The position numbers were made by a program, and so were the translations under genes. This document shows, piece after piece, positions 33,151-44,738 of a stretch of DNA of 64,000 nt. The stretch comes from Gari tellinella (taxonomy: Eukaryota; Mollusca; Bivalvia; Cardiida; Psammobiidae): the NCBI GenBank assembly GCA_922989275.2, contig OV277869.1, forward strand, positions 4,207,190-4,271,189, written 5' to 3'. A model generated the notes under the pieces. It was not told the DNA's origin. It did not search any database and saw only the letters and a list, made by a program, of their open reading frames with translations. Numbering within the stretch: the first letter of the stretch is position 1; each line of letters starts with the position of its first letter.

Positions 33151-34205
33151 CTTTTTAAATGAGGCAACATATTGCGTAATAACCAATCTTCCAACAGAAT
33201 CAAGACAAAATATATTAATAATGAACAACAGAATCCAGTCACAACACATTACAACCGGTGCAGACCCAGATCAGCTGTTGCATTGAATATGCTTCTTCTA
33301 AACAGGGTCTGTTCCGTTTATATTAAAGTTAACAAAAGTAGTAAACACTGATGAATTGCAAACGGTTTTGATCCCGAATAAAAAATCGCATTGTTTGCGA
33401 TTCTAACGTAAAGGGAAGGTTAAGATATAATAAAAGTATTCTTCATGAGTAAGCTGCATTGAAATTGCTCTGATACACTGGGGTTTTATAAGTAAATCTT
33501 TTTCTTATTTCGATAAATATTAGTTGCAAAAGGCAATGCAATTTTGCATATAACAATGACAAGTCGCGATGGTCCTTAAATAAATAAAATTTACAGAAGA
33601 AGAAGAACCTTATATTTACGACAATAATTTATTCCCCTACTAAGAGAGATAGTCCTAGAAGATGCTAATTTAAAGCGGACTGAAAGTAAAGTAGCTTTAC
33701 CTTTAACATTCCTAAGGCTTTTGCCAGACACCGAAACACTGAACAGACAGTTAAGCTTGTCAGCTTTTTCATTATATTAAATATTTAGACGTTATGTGCA
33801 GAAATTTGAAAAATTGGATTTCATAGATAAAACTACTTTATGTGAAAGAATCACGACCTGAAAAGTTCAAATGGGACCCCAAGAACCTTCAGTTTAATAT
33901 ATGTTTCCCAATTACATAATGCGGCTCTAAACTTTATGATGCATAACTTATATTATTCGATTATAGATTACGATTATAAAAAGTATTTGCATGGGAAAAT
34001 AAATGCCAAATGAGATTAAATAGCCAAAATGGTAGAAGCTGGCTTATCTCGAAATGGATATAACGAAATATTGGATAAAGCAACGTAGTGTCAAACGGAC
34101 ATATTAAACGAAATTTCGACATAATGACAGAAATAAGATGACTCGGGGACTTCGTTATAAGTGGGGTTCACTGTATAAACCATGGACCCTTTTACAGCCA
34201 TGGGG
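33151..34205. other. No gene or intact element seen
   Basis: Contains only decayed core traces (for example TTGCAAACGGTTTTGATCCC at 33358). Confidence 0.4.
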
Positions 34206-34345
34206 AACTAGATCGACTTTGCAAACAGTTTAGATCCAGATCAGACACCGCTTTAAGCGGTGTCTGATCAGGATCTTAACTGTTTGGCACTCGTTCTTGT
34301 TCCTTTAGATGAATGTTCAGACATCAGTATCAACACAGACGATGT
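34206..34345 (+). mobile_element. Hairpin core with B-like flank
   Basis: AACAGTTTAGATCCAGATCA with tip CACCGCTTTAAGCGGTG, a long near-perfect hairpin (34218-34286), then a shortened B right arm. No terminal repeats were found. A second, weaker core (AACAGACGCCACATTATGCG) follows at 34483. Confidence 0.55.
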
Positions 34346-34651
34346 TTTGTCGACGAGAGTGCTGAAGCATGCTCATATATTAGATTAGTCCACTTTTTAT
34401 CTAAGAGATGCCTAGTCTAAAATTTTATCTTATTTTTGTTTCAATAAATATTGAAATTCTTACAAGCAAAAAGTGAAGATTTTAAACAGACGCCACATTA
34501 TGCGACGCCTAATCAGAGTCTACGCTGTTAGCCTATGTCGAATATATGGGATCGTTAATCCAACTGTTTATGATATTTTGAAATGAAATCACAGTAAAAT
34601 GAATAAATTTTCTACTTTTACGACAATTTAGACTAAAGCATACTTTTCTGT

Positions 34652-34901
34652 TTAACTCTTTGAACCCTAGTCACGCATATATGCGTCATTTGCAAACAGC
34701 CTACCTGTGAGTAGTACACTTGTCCTTTGCAACAGTGTTGAAACTGATCAAAGGTCTCCTTAAGGAGACCTCTGATCAGTTTCAACACTGTTTGTCATTT
34801 TGACATATATTGTAAAAATCAACCCTAAAATGTAAAACATGGACTACACTAAATTGAAAACTAGAATTGTCCATTTGAGGTTTCCGGGAGGAAAGGGTTA
34901 A
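34652..34901 (+). mobile_element. MITE family E copy, complete
   Basis: TTAA at both ends, CTCTTTGAACCCTAGTC left and GGAGGAAAGGGTTAA right. Core has GATCAAAGGTCTCC/GGAGACCTCTGATC with tip TTAA. The stem differs from other E copies on both arms together. Confidence 0.82.
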
Positions 34902-34998
34902 GGCATTTGGCTGCTTAAAGAATGATTATGATATCAACCACGACGATATTGTAACATACATGTACATTTGAACCCTATCCCGAGTACCCATCTGCCTG

Positions 34999-35419
34999 TT
35001 AACACTTTCACTCTTAATGACGCCAAAAAGCGTTTTCGCGAACAGTTTGTCATACAGTGGAGAATCTGTTATTCTTTCCCAATTAACGCGTTTACGCTAA
35101 AACTATTATTTGCAGTGCAAACAGTTTGGAGCCAGATCAGACGCCGGGTAACCCGGCGTCTGATCAGGCTCCAAACTGTTTGCCACCAATTTAAGATAAA
35201 CATGAAATATCAGAATTGTCCAAAAGTTGTTCTTTTCTACGTTTTAGCGCTTTGCGTTTGCGTACGTTTGCGTTTAAACGGGAAAGAATAACAGATTCTC
35301 CACTGTACTACATGGAATCTTACTTTAAAACGATCTTGAAAAGAACAAAATTCAAGCAGACGGTAATGATCTGGTGAAGAAGTAAAACTCTCACGATTAA
35401 TTTGGCAGCGAAAGGGTAA
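34999..35419 (+). mobile_element. MITE family B copy split by an A element
   Basis: TTAA-CACTTTCACTCTTAATG to GCAGCGAAAGGGTAAA. The A element sits at the position of the B core, whose first stem is reduced to GAACAGTTTG. Confidence 0.75.
35053..35307 (+). mobile_element. MITE family A copy inserted in B
   Basis: Complete, core at 35118-35182, with a 5-bp extra stretch (AATTT) after CCACC. Confidence 0.85.
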
Positions 35420-35473
35420 ATGTAATGAGTATTTGCAATACTATGGTTGCCCTGTACACATCAAGTTCATTGA

Positions 35474-35719
35474 TACAGTGGAGAATGTGTTATTCTTTCC
35501 CAATAAACGCGTTTACGCTAAAACTATTATTTCAAATGCAAACAATTTGGAGCCAGATCAGACGCCGGGTAACCCGGCGTCTGATCAGGCTCCAAACTGT
35601 TTGCCACTCAGCTTAAAATCAATTGTTAGAATTGTCGAAAAGTTGTTACTTTCTACGTTTTGGCGTTTTGAGTTTTGCGTTTCGTTTAAACGGGAAAGAA
35701 TAACGTTTTCTCCACTGTA
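35474..35719 (+). mobile_element. MITE family A copy, full length
   Basis: Complete. The right arm lacks the GTACGTTTGCG repeat (GAGTTTTGCGTTTCGTTTAA), an A subfamily shared with copies at 18551 and 46407. Confidence 0.85.
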
Positions 35720-35931
35720 CAGAAGAACCTCATTAACTAGAACAACTTTTCTAAAGTCTAAGTTAATTATATTTATTCACTAAAAATAATGATTTGATAA
35801 ATAATTTGAGTTCGGTTAAGTCGACATACACAATGTACGCTTTAATCAAGCTTAAAGCGTGACTGGGTCACGTCGTGGATTTAAAATGCGGTTGGGTTTA
35901 ATCAAATCGTGTAAATTGAGCTTCAACTGTA
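35718..35931. mobile_element. MITE family N copy
   Basis: TACAGAAGAACCTCATTAAC to AAATTGAGCTTCAACTGTA, with inner TTTAATCAAGCTTAAAGCGT/ACGTCGTGG. It shares its left TA with the preceding A copy. Confidence 0.6.
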
Positions 35932-36105
35932 TTTAAACATCATCGATTGAAATCACATTGCGAAAATTAAAGGTGTGATTTGAAAGTGGAAAAGAGAAGA
36001 CACGGTCGTCGAACTTTACCGCTATAGAGGATCGAGTTTGCCTATAGATACCGTCCTGCTAGTTCATCCTCTGGTTTATGATTTGAAAGGTAAGTGCTAG
36101 TTACG

Positions 36106-36337
36106 AGTATCTGTTATTCTTTCCCAATAAACGCGTTTACGCTAAATCTATTATTTGCAGTGCAAACAGTTTGGAGCCAGATCAGACGCCGGGTAACCCG
36201 GCGTCTGATCTGGCTCCAAACTGTTTGCCACCAAGATAAACAAGAATTATCAGAATTGTCCAAAAGTTGTTCTTTTCTACGTTTTAGTGCTTTGCGTTTG
36301 CGTTTAAACGGGAAAGAATAACAGATTATCCACTGTA
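36106..36337 (+). mobile_element. MITE family A copy lacking the left end
   Basis: Begins at TATCTGTTATTC; the CAGTGGAGA end is missing. The right end is intact. It is flanked by AGTTACGAGTA on both sides. Confidence 0.75.
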
Positions 36338-36783
36338 GTTACGAGTAGTGGAGACATTTCTCTTTCCTGTTTAACTCAATTAGAAATTTCCTGTTTCGAA
36401 TTGTCAAGTTCATTTTTACATTTTTTACAGTGGAAATTCCCAATAAACGCGTTTAGCCTAAAAATTATATTTTCCAGTGAAAACATTATAGACCCGTAAA
36501 ATGCTGCGCCTAATCACTCTACACTATTTGCTGAAGGAAATATAAACAAAATGAAAATAAAAATTTAGACCAGGCTTCCCTTAGATAAAAAATTGACTAA
36601 TCAAATATATAAACATGGAAAAATCCACAGGGTAAATGTACTTATGGGTTAAATATAGCACTTTGGACCCTAATGGACATGTTCATCTTTAAGCGCAATC
36701 GTATTTATAAGGAAAGAATAACGTATTTTCCGCTGTGATGTGAAACTGTTTTGCCTACATGTTGTGTACAGATTATAAATATG
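36338..36783. mobile_element. Decayed A and T fragments
   Basis: An A left half (TACAGTGGAAATTCCC, 36428) with weak core, then a T-type end (CTTCCCTTAGATAAAAAATT ... GGGTAAATGTAC) at about 36565-36655, and an A right-end stub (GGAAAGAATAACGTATTTTC) to 36738. Confidence 0.5.
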
Positions 36784-37033
36784 TACAGTGGAGAATCTGT
36801 TATTCTTTCCCAATAAACGCGTTTATGCTAAAACTATTATTTGCAGTGCAAACTGTTTGGAGCCAGATCAGACGCCGAGTAACCCGGCGTCTGATCAGGC
36901 TCCAAACTGTTTGCCACCAAGATAAACATGAATTATCAGAATTGTCAAAAAGTTGTACTTTTCTACGTTTTAGTGTTTTTCGTTTGCGTGCGTTTGCGTT
37001 TAAACGGGAAAGAATAACAGATTCTCCACTGTA
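36784..37033 (+). mobile_element. MITE family A copy, full length
   Basis: Complete, with one tip mismatch (GCCGAGTAACCCGGC). Confidence 0.85.
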
Positions 37034-37056
37034 TCACATGTAAATAGTAAGCTGTC

Positions 37057-37272
37057 TTACCCCTTCACTGCCTTACCCCGAGTACGATGGTTATTTGCAA
37101 ACAGTTTGGATCCTGATTAGACGCCGCGTAACGCGGCGTCAGATCAGGATCCAAACTGTTTGACACTCATTTCAATATTTCTTAAATCAAAATACCTAAA
37201 AATTAAATTTGAGAAATAAAAGCAGACGTCAATTGTTTAAAATTGATGACGTCACGGCAGTGAAGGGGTTAA
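37057..37272 (+). mobile_element. MITE family B variant
   Basis: TTA-CCCCTTCACTGCC to GGCAGTGAAGGGGTTAA, a longer and better terminal match than typical B. The core at 37097-37163 has GGATCC stems. The right arm holds GATGACGTCA. Confidence 0.75.
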
Positions 37273-37581
37273 GAGATAAGCACAGTGCTTTAAGTAATGG
37301 TCATTGTTTACAAAGTTCCCGTCACAGTTTAAACATATTTTATTTCCAAAATTTCAACATGGAAATGGGGTTGGACCACTAATTTCAAAACCACTATAGT
37401 TACGGCAATTCCCCCAGCTTTTATTTAACACAACACTGAATATAGCAAGTGATTACTATTAACCCATTTATGCACATCTCTCATAGAAGCAAACAGAAAA
37501 GACCCAGACTCAAGGGATCCTAATATAGTCCTTAGATTCTAATCCTGACTATTTGCTTTGGCATTGATCCAGATAGAGGAT

Positions 37582-37690
37582 CTTACATGAGTGCTCACTA
37601 TTTATTATTTTTAATAAACGAGTTGACTAAAATAATTTATTTTAGTCAACGAGTTTATTTAAATTGATAAATAATGAGCACAGATGTAAG
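37582..37690. repeat. Palindromic MITE, family J, compact
   Basis: CTTACATGAGTGCTCA / GAGCACAGATGTAAG outer and AATAAACGAGTTGACTAAAA / TTTAGTCAACGAGTTTATT inner arms. Confidence 0.8.
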
Positions 37691-38065
37691 ATTCTATTTA
37701 TCACATAACAAGTGTAAGCACCTACTATTAAATTGATTGATGCCGTAGTTTGTAGACGCTCCGCTATATAGTTTTTCCGCCAAAAAACGTTACGTTGTTT
37801 ATGTTAACGTCGTCGCAAATGACGTCATTTGGCACCCAGCTACATGCAGCGCTTGTGGACGAACAGAGTAGACCGGAGACTAACAAACGATATTCTACTA
37901 GCGGATTACGATATTTAAATAATGGCTTTATGTCACTCCCAGACAGCAAGTTATGTGACAAATTCCCTTATTGAATAACCTTTACATCAACGAACACTGG
38001 ACCAACGGGAATTGACGACATTGTATTTTATTTTTAATTGTCTCTAATAAAAGTATTATATAGAG

Positions 38066-38226
38066 GATAACTGTTTTTTTCAGTGTAAGATCGAAATTTA
38101 ATCCATTGAGTGAACATCAGATGTTATATTTTCACGAGTGGCAAAGCCACGAGTGAAAATATAACAGTCTGATGTTCACGAAATGGATTAAATTCAATCT
38201 TACACTGAAAAAAACACAGTTATTCT
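38066..38226. repeat. Palindromic MITE, family L
   Basis: AATAACTGTGT-type ends: TTCAGTGTAAGAT / ATCTTACACTGAA, inner GAACATCAGATGTTATATTT / AATATAACAGTCTGATGTTC with CACGAGTGGC at the centre. Confidence 0.75.
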
Positions 38227-38706
38227 ATTTATTTATGCTTTTAAGCCACTTTTTAAACGAATTTGTTTTACAATTGAAAGCGAAAGTACATTAATTATCC
38301 CGTGTTGAGCCCCAAGTTTTATGTCGAACACATGTGCGTGACAGTTGGCGGTACAATGACGTCACTTATTTATTGATTTGACGTCATCGGAATTACGTCG
38401 TTACTTCCGATCTTGGATTCAAGTTCTTCGGTTAAATGGTTCGCGACAAAACGGACTGCCGGTGTAACGAAGTATTTTGACCCCCATCGAAAAAGGATCC
38501 CCCGGTCATAATTCGACGACGTGGAATGACCCCCGGTCTTTTTTCGATATCGTACAATGACCCCCCGGTCATAATTCGACGTCGAAATTTGACCCCCCGG
38601 TCATAGTACTATGACTCCCCTCATGAAGTATTTTGACCCCTCCTGAAATATATCGACCCCCATCGAATAGTGACCCCTACCCTCTCCATCAATTAAGTGA
38701 CACAGT

Positions 38707-38946
38707 TTAACCAATTGGACCCTAGCGACGAGTATATTAGATATTTACAAACAGTGTTCATGTTAATAGTACACTTGTCCTTTGTAAACAGTGTAGACCC
38801 AAGTCAGACTTTACCCACAGCAGCCCTCTGATATGTGTCAGTTTTGAAATGTATTGTATAAAACAACTCTAGCTAGTCGAAAATTGACTTGACATAACTA
38901 GAAAACTTGAATTGTTCACTTACATTTTCAGGTGTGAATGAGTTAA
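38707..38946 (+). mobile_element. MITE family E copy, decayed core
   Basis: TTAA at both ends with CCAATTGGACCCTAGCG and CAGGTGTGAATGAGTTAA. The left hairpin stem is lost (GACTTTACCCACAGCAGCCC). Confidence 0.7.
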
Positions 38947-40084
38947 AAAATAAATAAAATTTAGATAATAAACAAGTTAAAATTCAGACATGATAAGCAC
39001 GCCATGGGAACGTACAGTATACTAAATGCTGTTCCCGGGGGATACCGTTACATGTAACCTGGTGCTTATATGTTGGATGCTGATGGTAGGGATTACCCGA
39101 TCTTTTTGATACAAGCTGGTTGCGGGTCTGAGGTATAATTCGTGAACAGCTTATTTATAAATAAGTTAAGGGTGTAATTCAGCCATGGAGTATGCAGGTC
39201 GGTGGGGCGGGGGCAGGCAGGGTGTGAATTACTTGAGAAAGTTATAAATAACTTTACAAGTTTACAATCACATTGCTAAAGAGTGCATTATATTACAATT
39301 ACCATTACGCAACGTTTACATAAAATTTTGTAATGCATTAAATTACAACAACATTGGCAAAGTAATGCATTACATCGTACATTACAGTCCAAAACATTAC
39401 TAAAAAAAGACTAATAAGCATATCATATATAACTGATAGGTTATCATTTACAAGTTATTTGTCAACTACATAATCAAAGATGCAAACTTAAGAATACATG
39501 TATGCAAGTATACAGTTTGTAAAGTCAAAGCCTTTTTGTCTATACACTTCTTGATTGAATTACTGCTATCAAGGGGTTCAACTGTACCAAGACAAAATGT
39601 ATAAATGTCACTGCTGCATATAACACCATTACAGTTTAAAGTGCATTGTCTGTTAGATGCATAAAGTCAAACATGAATACTAACCCTTTACTCCATAGCC
39701 TGTTTCTATTCTTGACGATATATGACCACTTATTGAACGTAGTTTAAAGTATATCAGTGGTACTCGATATCAATAAACGTGAACAAGTAAAACTATTTAT
39801 CCCCCTTTTACATGTACCTCGTATATATAATATTTACATCGATTCCAATGACATTCGTCTTCGTACAATGTGTCGCAACATGTTTCTATGAAAATATTGA
39901 TTAGATTATTGACAGTATATTGTACAACATAGAACCATCCAAAGATTTTTAAAAGTAATTAGCAATCTGACATGAATTAATCCTCAGGGTGCTGCTCGCG
40001 ACATTCAATAATGAGAAGGGGCCTTTGTTTGACATCAAATACGGTAATTACCATACCAGGACAGGGCGTGTCATTGTATGAAAT
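38947..40084. other. No gene seen
   Basis: AT-rich. GTAATGCATTA/TAATGCATTAC words recur at 39330-39410, and a D left end (CCCTTTACTCCATAGCCTG) is at about 39685. Confidence 0.4.
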
Positions 40085-40320
40085 AGAATAAAATCAGGGG
40101 GGGTCATTCTACGACATCGAATAATGACCGGGGTCATTCTACAACATCGAATAATGACCGGGGAGTCATTCTACGACATCGAATAAAGACCGGGGGTCAT
40201 TCTACGACATCGAGTTATGACCGGGGAGTCATTCTACGACATCAAATAAAGACCGGGGTCATTCTACGTCATCGAATAATGACCGGAGTTATTCAACGAC
40301 ACTGATTGATGACAAGGGTA
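40085..40320 (+). repeat. Tandem array of GGGGTCATTCTACGACATCG units
   Basis: About seven units of 32-34 bp, each GGTCATTCTACGACATCGAA followed by TAATGACCGGG or TAAAGACCGGG. Confidence 0.85.
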
Positions 40321-40491
40321 ATGAGGCAACGTTGCGCAGCGTCCGATCTGGATATAAGTTGTTTGCAGATGGTGTTAAATGTACACATAAACATGATAAA
40401 CTGTTAAATCATATCAGCAGGAGTTGGTAAAACACAACATAACCCGCTTGTAGTGGTTTTATTTGAATGATGACAATTTGATACGTATTTC

Positions 40492-40610
40492 AGGGCCCAA
40501 GGTTATAAAGAGTTTGAGTTGAGCCTGGGCGTTTGCGCTAATCTGACCAATCAAATACCTGACAACGATCTCAGACTCAACTCAAACTCTTTATTATCTT
40601 GAGCTTTTGG
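40492..40610. repeat. Palindromic MITE, family H, shortened
   Basis: AAGGTTATAAAGAGTTTGAG / CTCAAACTCTTTATTATCTT outer arms with GCGCTAATCTGACCAATCAA; one inner stem is missing. Confidence 0.65.
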
Positions 40611-41682
40611 TCACTACAGAATTCAAGGTCAAACTGAGGCAACAGATATCACGATACTCACAATATTGGTCACTTGCTAAATACGACAATAGTATACATT
40701 TCGCAGTTGCTAAGTTATGCAAGGTAAAGAGTCTTACAAGTAAACAATACTATAATACTTAAGTCATTCGCAGTGACACTACCTTATTAAAATGTAAAGC
40801 CGAAGAACACTAAAAACAATAATAAAAAGATGACCAAACTATACCTGCAAGTGCAGCTTAATAAAGGTTTTACAGTTGTTTTGATACCAACTTTACTTCA
40901 GATTTAACGACCGAGATCAAGCTCGAGTAGGTGTCTTGAGACTAGAACAGTTGAAACGAAACCCGCAACCAAAGCACAGATTAGATCAAAGTTTGTTCGC
41001 CAAACTGAGATACTTTTCAACAGTACTGTTGTGTTTTCGAAAAAATAAACGTAAACCTTTAGTCATGTTTAAAAAGAAATGCATTAAGAAAATTCCAAAG
41101 CTTTTGTCACGGAGCCCCCTCAAAATCTCCCAACTTTGGGCACTAACGTATTGACTTGCCAACTGACAGGTATCCTTATAAAGCAATAGAACGCACATGT
41201 ATGAGCGCCGTGGTACCAAATAAATGCCATAAAAGTTGTTGATCGCAAAATAATGTAAAAGGTCAAGGTCACAGTGACCTGAAAAGTGAAAAATTTACAG
41301 GCTATGTTATAGGCCACTTTGCCATGGCAAACTGTACTCACACACCAACTTTGGTAAATCTTGTTGATGTAATAAAGAAAATATGTTCTAAACAAAAGGT
41401 ACATGTGAAGACAGAATAACTTCCAGACACGCGCAATTTTGTCACTACATACGCCCAAAAGTGAGCTTTGGGGTATAACTACACATTTAGCACTTGCAAA
41501 ACTAACTTTACACCAAATATAAAGGTAAGTATAAAGGGGGTCATTTTTCGACAGAAGGGGGTCAATATTCGACGATGGGGGGTCATTTTTCGACGACTGG
41601 GGGTCATTCTACGACGTCGAATTTTGACCGGGGGGTCACTTTTCGATGGGGGTCAAAATACTTCGTTACACCGGAATTGAAC

Positions 41683-42222
41683 TATATGACACGATTGACT
41701 ACGATTCTTGGGGAGCCCTACGGGGACAACTCATAACAGAAGCACGATCGACGATAATCCCACTGCTTGAAGCAGTGGATTACCAAGTGATAATCCACTG
41801 CTTTTTCCCGGTAATCCACCGAAAAGCATAAATAAATTGCCATCTTCAAAACTTCCGGCATCGGTTTGTTGTTACAGCAAACGACATTTCGTGTTTAATC
41901 GGGTATGCATCCTCGTCCAAAACGTTTTTACAAAGAATTATGACAAATCGGGTAGCTTAAAAATGTACTTTACCGCTTAGGACGCTAAATGTCTTCTGCT
42001 TGAAACTTGTCATCCGCTTTTCACTTATCGTCTCCTTAGTTACACGTATAATTAACACATTGCAAATCACAGTGGTAAACAGTTTGGATCCTAATCAAAA
42101 AATTGATTTACCCGGTGTCTGACCTGGATCCGAACTATTTGGAAATATGTTTTATGCTGTCATATGGGATTTGCGTTAAACTAATATTTACAGATATGGA
42201 TGGATGGGTTTTACATTTCATA
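41683..42222. other. No gene; small hairpin and core trace
   Basis: GCAGTGGATTACCAAGTG with ATAATCCACTGC makes a small hairpin (41768-41800). A decayed GGATCC core lies at 42072-42142. Confidence 0.4.
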
Positions 42223-42474
42223 TACAGTGAAAGAGACGATATTCTTTCCCTATAAACGCGTTTATACTAAAACTATCAATTCTATTGCAAACAGTTTGGA
42301 GCCAGATCAGACGCCGGGTTACCCGGCGTCTGATCAGGCTCCAAACTGTTTGTCACTCATATTAACATATATAGTCAGAATTGTGACAAAACTTGTATTT
42401 TTCTACATTTCATTGCAATGCGTTTGCGTTTCCTTTGTGTTTAAATGGTAAAGAATAACATCTGCTCCACTGTA
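42223..42474 (+). mobile_element. MITE family A copy (pair, left member)
   Basis: TACAGTGAAAGAGACG to TCTGCTCCACTGTA, core at 42289-42352. Confidence 0.82.
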
Positions 42475-42476
42475 GT

Positions 42477-42727
42477 TACAGTGGAGAATCTGTTATTCTT
42501 TCCCGTTTAAACGCAAACGAAACGCAAACGCAAAGCACTAAAACGTAGAAAAGAACAATTGTTTGACAGTTCTGATAACTCATGTTTATATTGGTGGCAA
42601 ACAGTTTGGAGCCATATCAGACGCCGGGTTACCCGGCGTCTGATCTGGCTCCAAACTGTTTGTTAGATAAAAACTAGTTTTAGCGTAAACGCGTTTATCG
42701 GGAAAGAATAACAGATTCTCCACTGTA
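42477..42727 (-). mobile_element. MITE family A copy (pair, right member)
   Basis: Complete, inverted and 2 bp from the copy at 42223, giving a 505 bp composite inverted repeat. Confidence 0.85.
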
Positions 42728-42925
42728 ATCCTTCCTGGTTGAGAACAATTGTTCCTCTGGTTCGAGTGTGAACAGTGGATATGTGAAAGAACTTCAATGG
42801 CTACCTAATTCACAAAAAGGTAGGTATAGCCACATTTATCTATAGTTATGTTTTTGGAGAAAATATCAACGCTTGTTCGCCTAAATTGAACGAGGCTAGT
42901 ATTAAAACAAATTGTTGAATCCATA

Positions 42926-43122
42926 TACAGTCGAACTTAGATATAACGAAGTCGGTTTTGTCAAACATACCTGTATTTCAAAGTTAAAACGTGGCTGAGC
43001 CACGATTTAACTTTGGAATATGGGTATGTTCGACTGAACGGAGCATGAAGTAATACAGCTCATGTGTCTAACAATCAGATAGTTCGAGTTAAGCGAGTTC
43101 GAGATATCGAAGTTCGACTGTA
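42926..43122. mobile_element. MITE family N copy, complete
   Basis: TACAGTCGAACTTAGATATA to TATCGAAGTTCGACTGTA. Centre AAAGTTAAAACGTGGC/GCCACGATTTAACTTT. Ends resemble pogo/Tigger-type CAGTCGAAC repeats. Confidence 0.75.
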
Positions 43123-43383
43123 ATAAAAATTTTTGGCGTTTGATAAGAAACTATACGTTTAGGCACTAGGTTAATCTGATATTGTTTACTACATGATATA
43201 AACATTAGAATTTCAACACACTTAGAACAAATTTGAATCAGCTTCAAATGGTTCTACGATTCAAAATTTTAAGGCTTAAATCTACACGATATTATAGGAA
43301 TCACTTCTGTTTAGGTCGTGGTGATGTTAATATTCAGTTGTGTTGAAATTGAATTGAATAAATACTTGCGTCATATTTTTATG

Positions 43384-43510
43384 CAGACCGTATATGTCTA
43401 GATCAGAGTGTTACTATATGAGCCCTCTGATTAGGGTCTGCTCTATTTGTCATGTTACAATATATTGAAAAAGGAACCGTTTAAAGTTAAAGTCTTTAAA
43501 GTTCTAGCGA
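43384..43510 (+). mobile_element. Family E fragment
   Basis: AGACCGTATATGTCTAGATC, GAGCCCTCTGATTAGGGTCT, CTATTTGTCATGTTAC. Confidence 0.5.
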
Positions 43511-43550
43511 TGAATAATTTAAATAAACACCTTATGCATGCGCCTAATCA

Positions 43551-43715
43551 TTAACTCTTTACCCCGTCACCGTTTCAATGTCGTCTGCTTCAATATTGTT
43601 GTCTGCATTATCATTTCAAAGTTAAACTTAAGGCAGTATGACTGAAAAAATTTAAAAAAGAATGTCAAGCAGTTTGCAAACCGTTTTTGGCATCATTGAG
43701 AATGAAAGGGTTTAA
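43551..43715 (-). mobile_element. MITE family B copy lacking its hairpin
   Basis: TTAA-CTCTTTACCCCGTCACCG to GAATGAAAGGGTTTAA. The core is reduced to AAGCAGTTTGCAAACCG, with the palindrome cleanly absent. Confidence 0.78.
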
Positions 43716-43929
43716 GTAAAACTGAAAGATCTATAGAAAAGAAAATTGTATTGTTATCTGACAACTTTACTTTCAATGATTTAAGCTGTATAGAAATTCA
43801 AAATTGGCGAATACTTTAATATATAAATAGAAAGTTGGAATGTTTGTCTTTAACAATCACGATTTAAAGCACAGTTACCCGCCCTAGTTCAACAAATAAA
43901 ATAGCGTGTTTTCTGCGTTTAGGGCAGAC

Positions 43930-44094
43930 ATCTGCTTGATTAAGACAGACATATGCTTGAAGCAAAATTCAAGTAAAGCAAAAATCTCCTTAGGAGCTTT
44001 CTGCTTTACTTGAAAATTGCTTTAAGCTGCAAGTTGTCTTGAACGTTATTAGTGGGCCTTGTTTAAAAGGACCGTATTAGCGGAGCTTTACTGT
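43930..44094 (+). mobile_element. MITE family F copy, partial
   Basis: Hairpin AAGTAAAGCAAAAATCTCC / GGAGCTTTCTGCTTTACTTG and right end GCGGAGCTTTACTGT; the left end is decayed. Confidence 0.6.
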
Positions 44095-44122
44095 TGTGGG
44101 GTTGTGTGTAATAAGGCTTACT

Positions 44123-44373
44123 TACAGTGGATACAACGTTTTTCTTTCCCGTTTAAACGCAAATGAAACGCAAACGCATCGCAATTAAACTTAGAAAATA
44201 ACAACTATTTGACAATCATGGCAGTTTATTGTAATTTGAGTGGCAAACAGTTTGGAGCCTGATCAGACGCCGGGTTACCCGGCGTCTGATCTGGTTTCAA
44301 ACTGTTTGCAATTGAAATAACAGTTTTAACGTAAACGCGTTTATTGGGAAAGAATAATGTTTTCTTCACTGTA
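44123..44373 (-). mobile_element. MITE family A copy, full length
   Basis: Complete; the right core stem is GGTTTCAAAC, unmatched to GGAGCC on the left. Confidence 0.82.
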
Positions 44374-44738
44374 TGTGCGCAAACATAATGGCCCAGCATG
44401 AACGAGGTCAAACAAACTTAAATCTTTAGTTCTTTGGGGACTTCTTTTTACAAATATTTCAACACGATAAAAAATCAGATTTCTGAATATGTGTAAACAG
44501 TTTTGGTCTAGATTAGACGCCGAAATAATCGGGGTCTGGTCACGATCTAAGCTGTTTATAAATTAGTCCATATATCTATAAAAAGTATGGAGAAGAAATG
44601 TTTCGATAGAAGAATCTAAGCAGATATAAGTTGAGATGACAATGTTATTACACGTCCAGTATTTCTAACAGTAAGATCTAGATGGATAACAAAATCAGGT
44701 ATGTGCAGTTTGTAAAAATTATTTACACTCCGACAATA

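Larger units (their letters stand above)
38458..41682. mobile_element. Putative 3.2 kb transposon with GGGGTCA-rich ends
   Basis: The left end CCGGTGTAACGAAGTATTTT plus GACCCCCATCGAAAA is exactly mirrored at 41648-41682. Just inside each end lie repeated CCCCGGTCAT/GGGGTCATTTTTCGACG units. A central array of similar units is at 40085-40320. No transposase frame was seen, and an E copy and an H copy lie inside. No target duplication is visible, so boundaries are uncertain. Confidence 0.55.

Noticed and set aside
32980..33286. Two overlapping 80-90 aa frames
   Set aside because: Low-complexity translation of the AAT/AAC microsatellite.
40085..40320. CRISPR-like array
   Set aside because: Units of 32-34 bp are contiguous without unique spacers, and this is eukaryotic DNA; it is a tandem repeat tied to a transposon-like element.
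41120..41458. 112 aa reverse-strand frame
   Set aside because: The DNA contains the common mollusc repeat word AAGGTCAAGGTCACAGTGAC; the frame has no recognisable domain.
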